In this document: in pieces, positions 23,253 through 34,266 of the stretch
Layout: each line of letters opens with the position of its first letter
Position numbering within the stretch: the first letter of the stretch is position 1
NCBI GenBank assembly: GCA_949752745.1
Contig: OX457025.1
Coordinates: 100,942,439-101,006,438 of the forward strand
Direction: 5' to 3'
DNA: 64,000 nt
DNA from: Protula sp. h YS-2021
Lineage: Eukaryota > Annelida > Polychaeta > Sabellida > Serpulidae
Translations under genes and position numbers: made by a program
Notes under the pieces: model-generated
What the model saw: only the letters and a program-made list of their open reading frames with translations
What the model was told of the DNA's origin: nothing
Databases searched by the model: none

Positions 23253-23262
23253 GGAGGGGAGG
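23253..23262 (+). other. polypurine tract
   Basis: GGAGGGGAGG three bases before the 3' LTR, the expected place and composition for the plus-strand primer. Confidence 0.7.
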
Positions 23263-23265
23263 TTT

Positions 23266-23860
23266 TATAACAAAGTTATTTGTTATCTTCTTTAAAACCA
23301 ATTAAATAACTGAGCCACCGACTATACCCTTTTTTGGTATTGATAATTACAACACCTATTATAACGCCTAATTCTTTTACGCTGGGAGAAGGTTAGGAGG
23401 GCTTAAAATTATATCTTTGCAACACGAGATTCTCTAATCCAATTACTGTGTAATTGACCATAATAGTGTTAATTAGGTGATATCTCTTGTTGGACTAAAT
23501 TGGATGTTTTCATGTTATGTTTAGGGTTTTATTATACTTTTCATTTTCCAAAAAATTTGTTACTAGTTTCTAGAGACAAAGAATTAACAAATAAAAGTTG
23601 TGAACAAGTTTGCGTGCGATTTTGCTTTATTACAAAATTGCTTTAACGCCTGTTAGATATATAAGGCAGTGTCTTGCCATCGTGGTGGGTTCAGTTAGTT
23701 CAGTCAGTCAGTCAGCTCAGTTCAACTTGAGATTCGGTTTTGGAACGCTTTTGGGAACATCAACTGTGTGAAGCTTTTACCTGGACTTTAACGAATAAAT
23801 AAATTAACGCGAAGTACTAAAAGTTGTTTAATTGCAACACCACTATACGGCCTTATTAAA
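23266..23860 (+). repeat. 3' LTR of Gypsy element (595 bp)
   Basis: It begins TATAACAAAG (TG to TA change against the solo LTR), ends CGGCCTTATTAAA, and is followed by the GACG target duplication. It is collinear with 13796-14395 with scattered substitutions and short indels. Confidence 0.88.
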
Positions 23861-24530
23861 GACGTCATAAAATCAAACTCCGGAAGAAAATGACATTGAA
23901 ATATCGACTTAACAACACCGTAATGGAACATGTAGCTTAATTACAATTTTTTTACAAAACGTTTTCCAGTTTCCAACGCATGGATTTTACAATTGGCATT
24001 CCCCTTGCTTATAATATACGTAGAATTTCCCATATTAAAACGAATGGTTAAATATCAGAAAGAGTCTCAGACTCCTAAATCCCACGTAACTACATTGGAA
24101 TCCAACCACAAAACGCACAATTTATGCATAGTCCCATGTGGGACTGCTATCTGGGAAGATGCCTGAGGCATCTACAGTAGGTATTTGTTAGCAATCTTAC
24201 AAACGAAAGCTGTAAAATCCATCCTTGATATATATAATCTCTGTTGCACGTATTAATGTGGCATGAAGAAGCGAAAAATCCCAGCAGAACATTGCTAAGA
24301 GTTTATATGTTGGATAGACAGTGTATTTTGTAATGAGAATATTTGACACCTCTCATCCAGCACATGCTGCATTGTGAAAAAAGGACTTTAAATCTATTAA
24401 AATCATGATCACTGAAAACTTTTTTTCTGATCCAAGTGCAGTGTATTATGTTGTGGTTATATTTCACGCTATATTGGAGTGGGGTGGGGTGGTTTGAGTC
24501 CGACAAACCATTTAAAGTCGTTGATTCGTG
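23861..24530 (+). repeat. second copy of the 3' host flank
   Basis: Matches 14396-15083, including the GTGGGACTGCTATCTGGGAA block and the GGAGTGGGGTGGGGTGGTTT end. It differs by a missing TGTATGCC-type indel near 24004 and a shorter A/T stretch near 24405. After GATTCGTG it continues into unique DNA, so this copy is probably in its native position. Confidence 0.8.
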
Positions 24531-24638
24531 AAACAAAATACATCTCGGGCGGCTAGGCCCCCCTCTATATATTATATTTCACGATTCCAGTACTTTACAT
24601 GGTTGATCGATAACATAATGCCCACAGTGCTGCTAACG

Positions 24639-26598
24639 TTACGTTTCGATTCCTAATGATGTCGATGAATTTCCACAGCACTGGGACGTCTCATATGTGT
24701 GCACGCTTACGTCATCTATATTGACGTTCAGCTGTCTGGAGTCATTTTTGCCTCGGGCATTATTTGAAGAATCATAATGGATACTCTGTGTAAGCGGACT
24801 GTGTAAGCTTCTCGGCCCAGTGGATTCACAAGCATATCTTCTGTGCCTCTTGTTTCTAAAGTGACGAACAAGCAAGACTATAATTAGTGTGCCTATTATT
24901 CCAATGGCAAAAGCGCCTGCTACCAACCCAACCGTTCTGGTATTGTGTGTTGGTAGTTTAATTTGACAGTACTTCCCCATGAAACCTTCATCACAGCGAC
25001 AATTGAATGATCCTATGGAGTTGATGCATTTGCCGTGGCCACAGTCCGTAGACAAGTATTCATCAATGTCGCATTGACACTGTCTACCTGTCAGTCCGCT
25101 TGGACACACACATGTAAAACTGCCATGCTTCTAAACACTTCCCGCCATTCAAGCAAGGAGAAAAATCGCATTCGTGTTTATCCTCATCACAATGATTGCC
25201 AGTGAATGTCGGGTCACACGTGCAAGAAAATGGCCCCCTTGTGCTCATCCTGCAACGTTTTCCGTGGACACAGCTTGAAGTTTCCTTACAGTCACTCAGC
25301 TCTTCTTCACAGGATTCACCTGTCCATCCAGCTTTACACATACAGCGATAAGAACTGTCCCATAGAATCAGTGTTCCACCATTCATACAAGTCGTCTCAT
25401 TTTCGCAGAGGCTAGCATCAATGTGACAAAATTCTCCACCATATCTGTCCTTACATGTGCATTCAAAAGATCCCTCAGTGTTTGTACAGATTCCGTTGTT
25501 ACCACACGGATTAGAATTGCATTCATTGATGTCCTGTTGACACATGTCGCCGGTATAACCTCTCACACATCGACAGGCAAAACCGCCCTGAGTGTTTGTG
25601 CAGATCCCGTTGTTCCTACACGGATTAGCCAGACATTCATCGATGTTCTGTTCACAGTTCACCCCTTCATATGAAACAGGACATGTGCACATATATGTGT
25701 TAACACCATCTCTACACTCGCCACCATTTTGACATGGGCTCGATTCACACTCATCGATGGAGCTACCACACTTTTCACCAGTAAATCCTGGATTACAGAG
25801 ACATGTGTTACCTCCTACCATGTCATTGCAAATTCCGTGAATGCACACGTTGTCACACTCGTTAATATCATGTTGGCATAGCAGACCTCTATATCCACTT
25901 AAACAATAGCATGAGAAACCATCAACACGTTCCAAACACACGCCACCATTCTGACAAGGATTTGGTTCACAACCAATAAGGGCGCTGCATTCTTTACCCG
26001 TATAGCCTGTATCACTGCAATCACACCTGTAGATTCCATTTTCTTCAAAGCATACTCCTCCATTGAGGCACTGAGGGCACTCATTGACCTCTGTCTCACA
26101 GTAAAACCCTGTGTAGTAAATCGAACAATCGCATGCAAATTCAGTGCCATTTTCCAGACATGTCCCGCCATTATTACACGGTTCTAGCGTGCAGTAATTG
26201 AAATATTCACAATTGCCCCCTGTGTATCCATCGCCACAATCGCAAAAGTAGCTTCCGGCAGTGTTATTGCATGTTCTGCTATTGCAAGGATCTACGTCAC
26301 ATTCATTGATATCCTCACCGCAGAGTTCTCCTGTCCATCCTTGTGCACATTCGCACACAAAGCTACCTAAAGTGTTTCGACAGCTTCCGTAAACACCACA
26401 TAGATTATCGCTGGAACATTCGTCTATATCCCTCTCGCAATGCACACCCTGCCAGCCTTCTGCACAAACACAAATGGAGGTGTCATTGTCGATAATACAA
26501 GTTCCATTCAAACACAAATTTACTTCGCAAGCCTGGGATATAAATGGCATACATGGAAAGAGTAAAAACACTATAAATTTAATTTCTGATAATATCAT
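24639..26598 (-). CDS. type I membrane protein with 14 EGF repeats, frameshifted
   Basis: Single-exon reading on the minus strand. The ATG at 26598 starts a hydrophobic signal peptide (about residues 1-23, ending FISQA). Fourteen EGF-like repeats follow, many of the calcium-binding D-I-D/N-E-C type, then a membrane span (VGLVAGAFAIGIIGTLIIVL), a basic stop-transfer RHFRNKRHRR and a Ser/Tyr-rich tail ending STSLGIET. The frame breaks inside EGF 13 at about 25127-25134. There, comparison with the paralogue at 32380 indicates a 2-base deletion, and the remainder continues in another frame to the TAA at 24639. EGF 14 has Tyr where the first conserved Cys belongs (DIDEY). It is probably an adhesion or receptor protein. 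It is either a recent pseudogene or carries one sequence error. The last repeats and the tail are clearly related to the lectin-EGF gene at 32380. Confidence 0.82.
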
Positions 26599-28675
26599 TG
26601 TGTCAGTCGCAATTCATGCTTAGCTGTCAATTAATAAAAGTATAATTTACAGTCTGTACGCCCTGGGTATTGAAGTACCATTTCATTCTATGCCTAACTA
26701 CTAGCAAACATTTCCAAATATTCTGCCTGCGGTTTATTATTCAACACTTGATATCAGGGAATTAATCGATACAACTTTATCTGAACACAATTCCTTCACT
26801 ACTTTCTGGATTTTATGCAAACAGTATTTGTGGTATGATCTATTAATGTTAAGCACATTCCTGACCTTCTTAAAGCTGTTACCTTATTTGGGCGAGATTT
26901 ATTTTGCAGGTCTTCACTAAGACCCTTTTTATTAGATAAGATTAAAATCTTTTCCCCAATAGTTTGGAGAACATGGTGTTGCTTCGTCATATTCCTCTCA
27001 TATTCCACATTCCATATTCCTCCCTTCTTCTGCTTGTCTTCTTCTTCATATTCTATCATTTTTCTATTAAAATTTGTTTCTCTTACAAGCTACTAAAATT
27101 TTATTGCTATGTGTATTGTAAACAATAATATTAGAAGCATAGTAAAGGTTTGGAAAAACTTATTTCAATTAAAACGATCGATTGGTAGTTTCATGACATT
27201 AGACATTACCACAGTACTCAATGGATTTGAGAAACAAATCTTGCATTCAGCGTTTTCCCAAACTTTTTATGACATAAAAAGTCGACTCATGAATGCGAAG
27301 GTAAACTACACTGAAGCTGTAATGGAAGTGGTACATGGTACATTTACTATCATTTTCAACAGAGTTTGCAAATCTAATGCTATTTTAACCCATTAGTTTG
27401 TTTCAGTATTTCAGTGAGATAAGATTGTTTGATGGTAATTGTCGCATATCATTACAGTAGTTACTGGTGATCAATGAGAAGAAATAGGTTGATAGCGGGG
27501 TTATTGCATGCAAATGCATGTTAACAGCAAAAAATCCTTAGTATATGCACATATGTAGTAATATACAAAGGTGTATTAGGGTGTGTTGATGTATGATGCT
27601 GGCAACTGCAAAAACCCAACAGTAACTGTTCTTTTGAACTTAAGGCTATTTTCTTGCATTACCTGCAAAATGCCTTACTCAAAGAACGTTGTCATTGAAA
27701 TTAAAGTTATTGATTGTTTAATATCACAAGAAAGAAAAGTGCAAAAGAGGAAAAAACGTGCATGGATTTATGAGATCAAAATAAGAAGAAAAGAGTGAAT
27801 ACTACAAATATATTTGGATTTAAGTTAAATGACTATCAGCGTCAGAGATATTATAGACAGAGATTTTTTAAGTACGATTATGTAGGCTTTTTGGCAAGCT
27901 CTCCTCATTTCTAAAGATTTAGGTCCCTGCTTTCTACAACTTTATCTACTAAATATCTAAGAAAGACCTCTTCTGTGTCCTTCACTCTATAAGTTTTGTT
28001 TTTGGCATGGGTTAAAACTATGTATTCGTGTTTTTAGATCAAAGACTTTTTTATGTTGAAAATTTTAGCTAAACCAAGATCTTACTTTCTTATCCTTTAA
28101 GCTAATTTACAAATATTGTTTATGGCTAAAGAAATACCAAAGTGTAATGTGTAAGATATCCAATTTTATCACTGATTCAACAACATTTCGTTCAGCAGCA
28201 TCGCTGACCAGTTGTCTTCATACATGTTCATCACCAAGATATCATGGAATGAGGACTTATTATCTAACAGTTTTAGCAATTACGTATATGCAACTTTTGC
28301 TAAGATTTTTTTTATAAACGTCCATTTTAAACAAGAAACGAAGAATACGTTCAAAGTGATAGAAACGAAAATATAATTATGATTGATTTGTTACATGTCA
28401 GTTGAGTTCATTTACTGAAGTTCAACAATGTGTCCCTCATATCATCTGTTTATCTAGACCAAACAAATTGGTGCTTTTGCGCTTTGACCAAGAAAAACAA
28501 TATCTGTGTTGTGGCTCATCTTTTCAGTGTTTCTCAGATGCAACCAAATTCTAAGTCTACAAGCAATAGTTTAGTCCTCCAAGTTCGAAACTAAGGCAAA
28601 TGAAGATTGTAAACATTCTCAAAAACAATGTAGCTACAAACACATTGCTGTAACGTATCTTTAAAAAAGTCGTTA
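26599..28675. other. intergenic spacer, no gene seen
   Basis: Between the two divergent EGF genes. AT-rich, with short open frames that show no domain. Promoters for both genes should lie in this spacer, but no core-promoter motif could be singled out. Confidence 0.45.
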
Positions 28676-29430
28676 ACAAATAGGAAGGTATATTTTGTCC
28701 CTTGGCTAACGTACACTTCCTCAGTATTGAGTGTGGAGGTCTCTGTCCAAAATACACTTCCTAAGTATCGAATGTGAAGGCCGTGGGCTGGCGTACACTT
28801 CCCCAATATCGATTGTGGAGGCTGCGAGATAGCATAAACTTCTTCAGTATTGGTGTAGAGATCGCTGGCTAGCGTAAATTTCAACAGTATCGAGTGTCGA
28901 GGGGGTTGACTGACAAACATGACTACAGTATCGAATGTGGAGGCCCGTGGCTGGTGTTGGGAGTTTGGAGGCTGTGAGATAACATAGACATCCTCATGAA
29001 GGGGTGTGGAGACCATTGGCTAGCGTACATTTCCCTAGTATCCAGGGTCGAGGGGGTTGGCTGACGTACATGTCCACAGTATCGAGTGTGGAGGCTGCTG
29101 TCTAAATACACTTCCTAAGTATCAAGTGTGGCCGTATGCTTGCACAGAATCGTATGTGAAGACCGCGGACTAGCGTACATTTCGTCAGCATCAATTGTAG
29201 AGACCCTGAACTATCGTACACTTGTTCGGTATTGAGTATGGGGGATCTGAGATCATTGGCTAACGTACACTTCCCCAGTGTCGAGTATGGAAGCAGTGGT
29301 CTAAAATACACCTCCTCAGTATCGAGGGTGCAGGCCGCTGTCTGACATACACTTTTTTAGTATCAAATGCGGAGATCGTACACTTGCTCAGTATCCAGTC
29401 TCGAGGTCGTGGGCTGAAAACAGAGCTTAA
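28676..29430 (+). repeat. about 45-50-bp degenerate minisatellite
   Basis: Some 14 diverged copies of a unit containing GCGTACACTTCC, then CAGTATCGAGTGTGGAGGC and a short variable part. Period and identity vary strongly, suggesting an old array. Antisense open frames with FRxCT...SILRKC-like repetition are by-products. Confidence 0.75.
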
Positions 29431-30249
29431 GTTGGTGACCTTTGTAAGTAATTAATCTATTGCTGTGATGCTGGCCAACCAATAGTCTATTTGTTATACT
29501 GTTTGTGTCCACGTAGAATCTTTCCAAATTCTTATATGTGCTGTTATATCATCCAAAGCGTCTGGGTATTTTATGCATGGAAGGTACCACCCTCCACTGA
29601 GTGATTGCTGCGTGCATGCATATGTATGGTTAAGTTCTGCAATAGAATCTCAGCAATAATGAAAAATCCTAACATTAGTGACCAAGATCATATGTCATAT
29701 GCAAAATACTATAGGTAATACCCTGAAAATCATGACAGAGGATAAAAAAACTGATTGATGTGTAATGTTATGATCGAATTTGCCATAAAAACGTAACAAA
29801 AGAACTTTTTATACGTCTTAAAAATTAAAACTAGTTCGTTACGTGTTTTAGCCCTCAGCATGGTAATTTTATTTGATATGTAAAATGGCATGACAGTTTT
29901 GTTGTATTATGTGATACTAAATTATGGAATATATTTTCAATCAACCTTAGCTTTTGATAAAGGTTAGCTTGCAGAAAATTTTTGCTTTTTTGTTAAGACT
30001 TTACCTCCATTAAGCGCTTGTTTGCCACTAATTTGTTATGTATTAAGTGCTACGCATTTTAAAATTAAAAGCTTTATAAATAAGGATATAGATTATGTTA
30101 TATTCCTCATTACAAGTCACTTTTTGGATAAAATATTAATATTATACAAAAAAGCTCAGTAACTTGTGAATCAAGCCATACTCTGTCAAACAAGGAACAA
30201 GGTACATTTTGTGATGTTATTATTACTTTTTTCGGGTGGGGCGGGGGTG

Positions 30250-30860
30250 CGGATAATAGATATATTTTATAGACTGGATGCATGCAGGGTTACTAGATAT
30301 GTTGCGTCAATTGTGTGCTTACTTCACTATCTAGACACGCTTACCAGATTCTTACACCCTGAGTGGATAACTACACGCCGACTGGATATTTAGACACTGA
30401 TTGAGTTATTACACTTTGACCAGCAACTTACCAGCTGACTGGTCACTTACTCGCTATCTGAATACTTACACGGTGACCCGATACATGCACATTAATTGGA
30501 TACTTACACGCTGACTATATATTTACATGCTGACAAAATACTTTCTGTACATTTACATGCTGGCTGGATACATACATGCTGACTGGATGCTTAGACACTT
30601 TCTGGATAATTACACGCCTACTGGTTACTTACACATTGATTGGGTACTTATCTTCTGACTGGAAACGTACTAGCTGGATACTTACACGCGGAGGGGTACT
30701 TACCTGCTGACTGGATACTTACACACTCACTGGGTGCTTACCTGCTGACTAGAAACTTACGTACTAACTGGATATTTGCACGTTGAATGGATACTAGCAT
30801 GCTGAATGGATATTTATGCATTGACTGGATACATACATGCTGAATGGATGCAGATATTAA
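30250..30860 (+). repeat. about 20-25-bp degenerate minisatellite
   Basis: Around 25 copies approximating GACTGGATACTTACACGCT with many substitutions and length changes. No gene is associated. Confidence 0.75.
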
Positions 30861-32379
30861 TCATACAGCAAATATTATCGCTCTGTGTTTTATAACACTA
30901 TAAGTGGAAATTGTAGACTGAAATATGCACCAAATGACGCAGGATTTACAAAGCACTCCAAGCCTCATAATTTACCATATTTAATTTCTTTTTGTGATCA
31001 ACATTGTTATCTATTGTAGGCGATATTTCCTTTTTGTACCATTGGTAAAGTACTTTCCTTAAACATAATCGTCAGTCATTAATTGTCATTGAAGTAGTAT
31101 TTATCATGGCACAGTCGCTCGCGGAATCGGACAAGAGACAACATTTAACTTACTCCGAACAGCGACACGCGTTAAAAGAGGATTTAACCCTTTAACCTTA
31201 AATAGATACTTCATGGGTTTGGTTGGGCTTTTAATTACTCGCGCTCATCTTAGAAAAAAATGCAAGTTATTTAATACAGACATTAGCGAAAACCAGCCAC
31301 GTAAAGCACATAAATGAAATCATATTTCTTGCTCCAGTTTCAAGACCCAGTGAAAGTCTTATTTAATAATTTAAAATATGGCACTGTCCATTGTTTTTGT
31401 CATTCAAGCACTTTTTCGACTAAAATAAAAACTAAACAGCATGTTAGGAATGTTCACTCGCAAAAATTCATACAATATTCGGTTGTATAACCAAATACAC
31501 GAATTCTTCTTAATGGTTAATGAGTTTGCAAAAGAATGGGAAGTTCGTTGTATGTTGTATGTAAGAAATATCGATTGGCTGTGAGATCAATTAAGTCACG
31601 ATTTAAGCTGATTGATTCGGCGAGCATGAAATATAAAGTTTGGCTATAAAATGGGATGTATGAATAACGTGTAGAGTTGTCTAATTAAATTGTGGCGTGC
31701 TGTTACATCAAACGTCAATCATGACTTTTTCATATTCACTAAATCTGCATATGAATATCTGCATTAGGAAAAAAGTAATACCTATAGTGTTATCGGAGTT
31801 TTTTGTTGTAAATAAAACATAGATATTGAAATATGTGTAACTTGATGCAATACATGCAGTGTTAAGATCATTTCCTAGTAGTTTCTCGCAAAAACTTAGC
31901 ATAAATCACAAGGGTGAACCTAGAATATAAGATAAACTAAATTACTTATAAAAACGACATTCTATAAAGATGAGCTTTTTGCCTTAGTTTCTTTTTACTT
32001 TTCAATGTGAAGTTGACAGACCACCGTTAGCATTTCTTTTAAACTTAATTCTGCCTATCGAAAAAGATTTGCATTCACAGCCATTCATAGTCTTTTTTAA
32101 ATGTCACGCAGAATATTTAATCTGACTATGCTTTCACAAAAACGTAATGGCAAAAAAGCTCAAATAATATTCAGTGCTGTATTTGCAAGCCGTTATATAG
32201 GGCATTAAATGCTCTAACTAATAATAAGAGACATTAATTTTTAAGTAAGTGGATCATACATCTATCTATTTACCGCTTTATTTGCCCGAATTCTAAATTT
32301 AAAGACATTTTAACAAATTAAAGAAGGCATATGTTTTAAATAACAATCAATCCGTCGAAACATTTTCAATTAAGCGAAA
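30861..32379. other. spacer upstream of the lectin-EGF gene
   Basis: AT-rich. A 29-codon ATG frame at 31107-31196 is the only compositionally unusual piece and shows no homology by eye. No TATA box or initiator could be assigned with confidence before the ATG at 32380. Confidence 0.4.
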
Positions 32380-34266
32380 ATGTTTTTTGGGCTGCTGTTG
32401 TTTGTACATTTGTCAGTGGTCTCCGAAGGAGGAGCAGTTCACTGGATACACAGAACCGATGACAGGCATCATTATTTGATTTTGGATAACCAGGTCACTT
32501 GGCCAGATGCTGCAGCTCTGTGCCAAAATAATGGTGGCTACTTGGTTTCAATTAATGACGCCACTGAAAGTCAATTCCTTCTTAATAATGTGTTTATTAA
32601 TACAGTATTTGGCTACTGGATAGGCTTACATAGACATTGTTCTCATGATTACATGTGTGAAGAATGGAAGTGGAATAACGGCGACAACGTAACTTTTTCT
32701 TTGTGGGAAAACTACACAATTGTGTCTTCTACACGGCACCAATATGTAGTTGTTGAAAGCACGTTAGAAGAAACTAAATGGTTTTCTGCTGATGTGCAGG
32801 ACAGAAATGTAATTCTCTGTGAAATTGCTGATAACTGCAGCATTTCTTCGGATTGTCCAAGCTATAAACAATGCGTTGTAGACGCAATGGGTGTTGAAAA
32901 ATGTGAATGCTTTAACGGTAGCTCTGGAGACATGTGCGAAACCTATAATGAAGTCTGTCAATTAAATTTGTGTTTTCATGGATCATGTATTAGTGAAAAT
33001 ACGGTCTACAATTGCAGTTGTGATGCCGGCTGGACAGGTGTACTATGCACTGAGGATGTAAATGAATGCCTGTTAAACCCTTGCCCTCACGGATTCTGTC
33101 AAAACACAGTTGGAGGTTACTTATGCAACAACTGTAACTTCAGTTTTTACGGGGAAAATTGCAATAATAATATAATGACCACTGAGAAGGATGATTCAAG
33201 CAAATTTTTCACAGATATTGAGGATACAACAGTAAATTTTGTTACCTACCTAGCAACAACAAGAGGTGCATGTCAGTTCGATCAATGTATCCACGGCACA
33301 TGTGTGGCTGTTGATGGCAAAGACGAGTGCATATGTGGTACTGGTTGGACAGGAAGTACCTGTGCAGATGATGTTGATGAGTGTACATGGAATCCATGCA
33401 GAAGCAACGGAAATTGTATTAACCTTGAGGGCTCATTTATCTGCGTGTGTAAGGACAGATTTGCTGGAAAACTCTGTCAGATTGATGTCAGTCAGTGTGA
33501 TATTGGCAGGCTCTGTGCAAATGGAGGGATACGATATCTAACAGAAAACTCGTATGTATGTCAATGCAAAGCTGGGTGGAGGGGACAACATTGTGAACAA
33601 AGGATCAAAGACTGTGTCGACTCTTCAAATTGTGTTCATGGTAAATACTGTAGAAGTCTGCATCACTTAGCTTGCACATGTGACACCACGTACACTGGAT
33701 ATAAGTGTAATCAAGACATAAATGAATGTTTGTTTAATCCTTGTAAGAATGGAGGTACATGCTTCAACCAACATGGCACATTTACATGTGTTTGTCCCCG
33801 CGGACTAACGGGCAAACAGTGTGAGTGCGACATTGACGAATGCTTGGTTGGCAACTGTGAACACGGAGAATGTGTCAACAGCGTTGGTTCCTTTGAATGC
33901 CATTGTAATAAAGGGTATTCCGGTGCAAACTGTCAAGTAAAAGTTTCTAAAGACACTGGCCTTATTGTTGGATTGGTAGTTGGTGTTATTGTCTTAGTTG
34001 TGGTTGGTGTATTTGTTGGACTGATGCGTATGGTAATGGCCAGAAAAAGAACAAGATACTCTAATACGGACAGAGCTTCTGATTTACCCACTCCGAGGAG
34101 TCTCCTGAGCTCAACCTCATGTACAGACCCAGGTATACACGGCTCAAGACTATACCAAAATGACTCAGATTTTTCCGAACATCTAAGTATGAGCGAGCTC
34201 CACACGAGAATCTATGAAAACGATCGACGCTATCAACATTCTTCGACGTCGGGAATTTCTGTTTAA
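32380..34266 (+). CDS. C-type lectin/EGF-repeat type I membrane receptor
   Basis: Intact 628-residue reading without introns. Signal peptide about 1-18; C-type lectin fold about 21-149 with VTWPDAAALC (C48), YWIGLH (80-84), EEWKWNNG and the closing C147; nine EGF repeats about 153-518, several calcium-binding (DVNEC, DVDEC, DINEC, DIDEC), with a Thr/Asp-rich spacer at 262-296; membrane span about 528-549 (VGLVVGVIVLVVVGVFVGL); cytoplasmic tail of about 78 residues. The lectin domain lacks the EPN/QPD and WND calcium-sugar motifs, so classical sugar binding is doubtful. The tail has three Tyr-x-Asn sites (YSNT 560, YQND 592, YEND 612) and ends GISV. The last EGF repeats, span and tail end are homologous to the minus-strand gene at 24639-26598. 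The start was chosen because it is the first ATG of a clear signal peptide. It is probably a cell-surface recognition or adhesion receptor; the ligand is unknown. Confidence 0.88.
   Translation: MFFGLLLFVHLSVVSEGGAVHWIHRTDDRHHYLILDNQVTWPDAAALCQNNGGYLVSINDATESQFLLNNVFINTVFGYWIGLHRHCSHDYMCEEWKWNNGDNVTFSLWENYTIVSSTRHQYVVVESTLEETKWFSADVQDRNVILCEIADNCSISSDCPSYKQCVVDAMGVEKCECFNGSSGDMCETYNEVCQLNLCFHGSCISENTVYNCSCDAGWTGVLCTEDVNECLLNPCPHGFCQNTVGGYLCNNCNFSFYGENCNNNIMTTEKDDSSKFFTDIEDTTVNFVTYLATTRGACQFDQCIHGTCVAVDGKDECICGTGWTGSTCADDVDECTWNPCRSNGNCINLEGSFICVCKDRFAGKLCQIDVSQCDIGRLCANGGIRYLTENSYVCQCKAGWRGQHCEQRIKDCVDSSNCVHGKYCRSLHHLACTCDTTYTGYKCNQDINECLFNPCKNGGTCFNQHGTFTCVCPRGLTGKQCECDIDECLVGNCEHGECVNSVGSFECHCNKGYSGANCQVKVSKDTGLIVGLVVGVIVLVVVGVFVGLMRMVMARKRTRYSNTDRASDLPTPRSLLSSTSCTDPGIHGSRLYQNDSDFSEHLSMSELHTRIYENDRRYQHSSTSGISV

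Larger units (their letters stand above)
13796..23860 (+). mobile_element. composite Gypsy (Metaviridae) insertion
   Basis: The order is solo LTR, 3' flank copy, truncated 5' LTR, gag, pol, envelope remnant, polypurine tract, 3' LTR. GACG flanks the outer LTR ends. The extra solo LTR and flank suggest either a tandem duplication followed by LTR-LTR recombination in the first copy, or a solo-LTR haplotype joined to a full-length haplotype by the assembler. The internal region has decayed in every gene. Confidence 0.85.

Noticed and set aside
31107..31196. 29-codon ATG frame with less AT-rich codons
   Set aside because: Too short, no homology, no splice donor within it.
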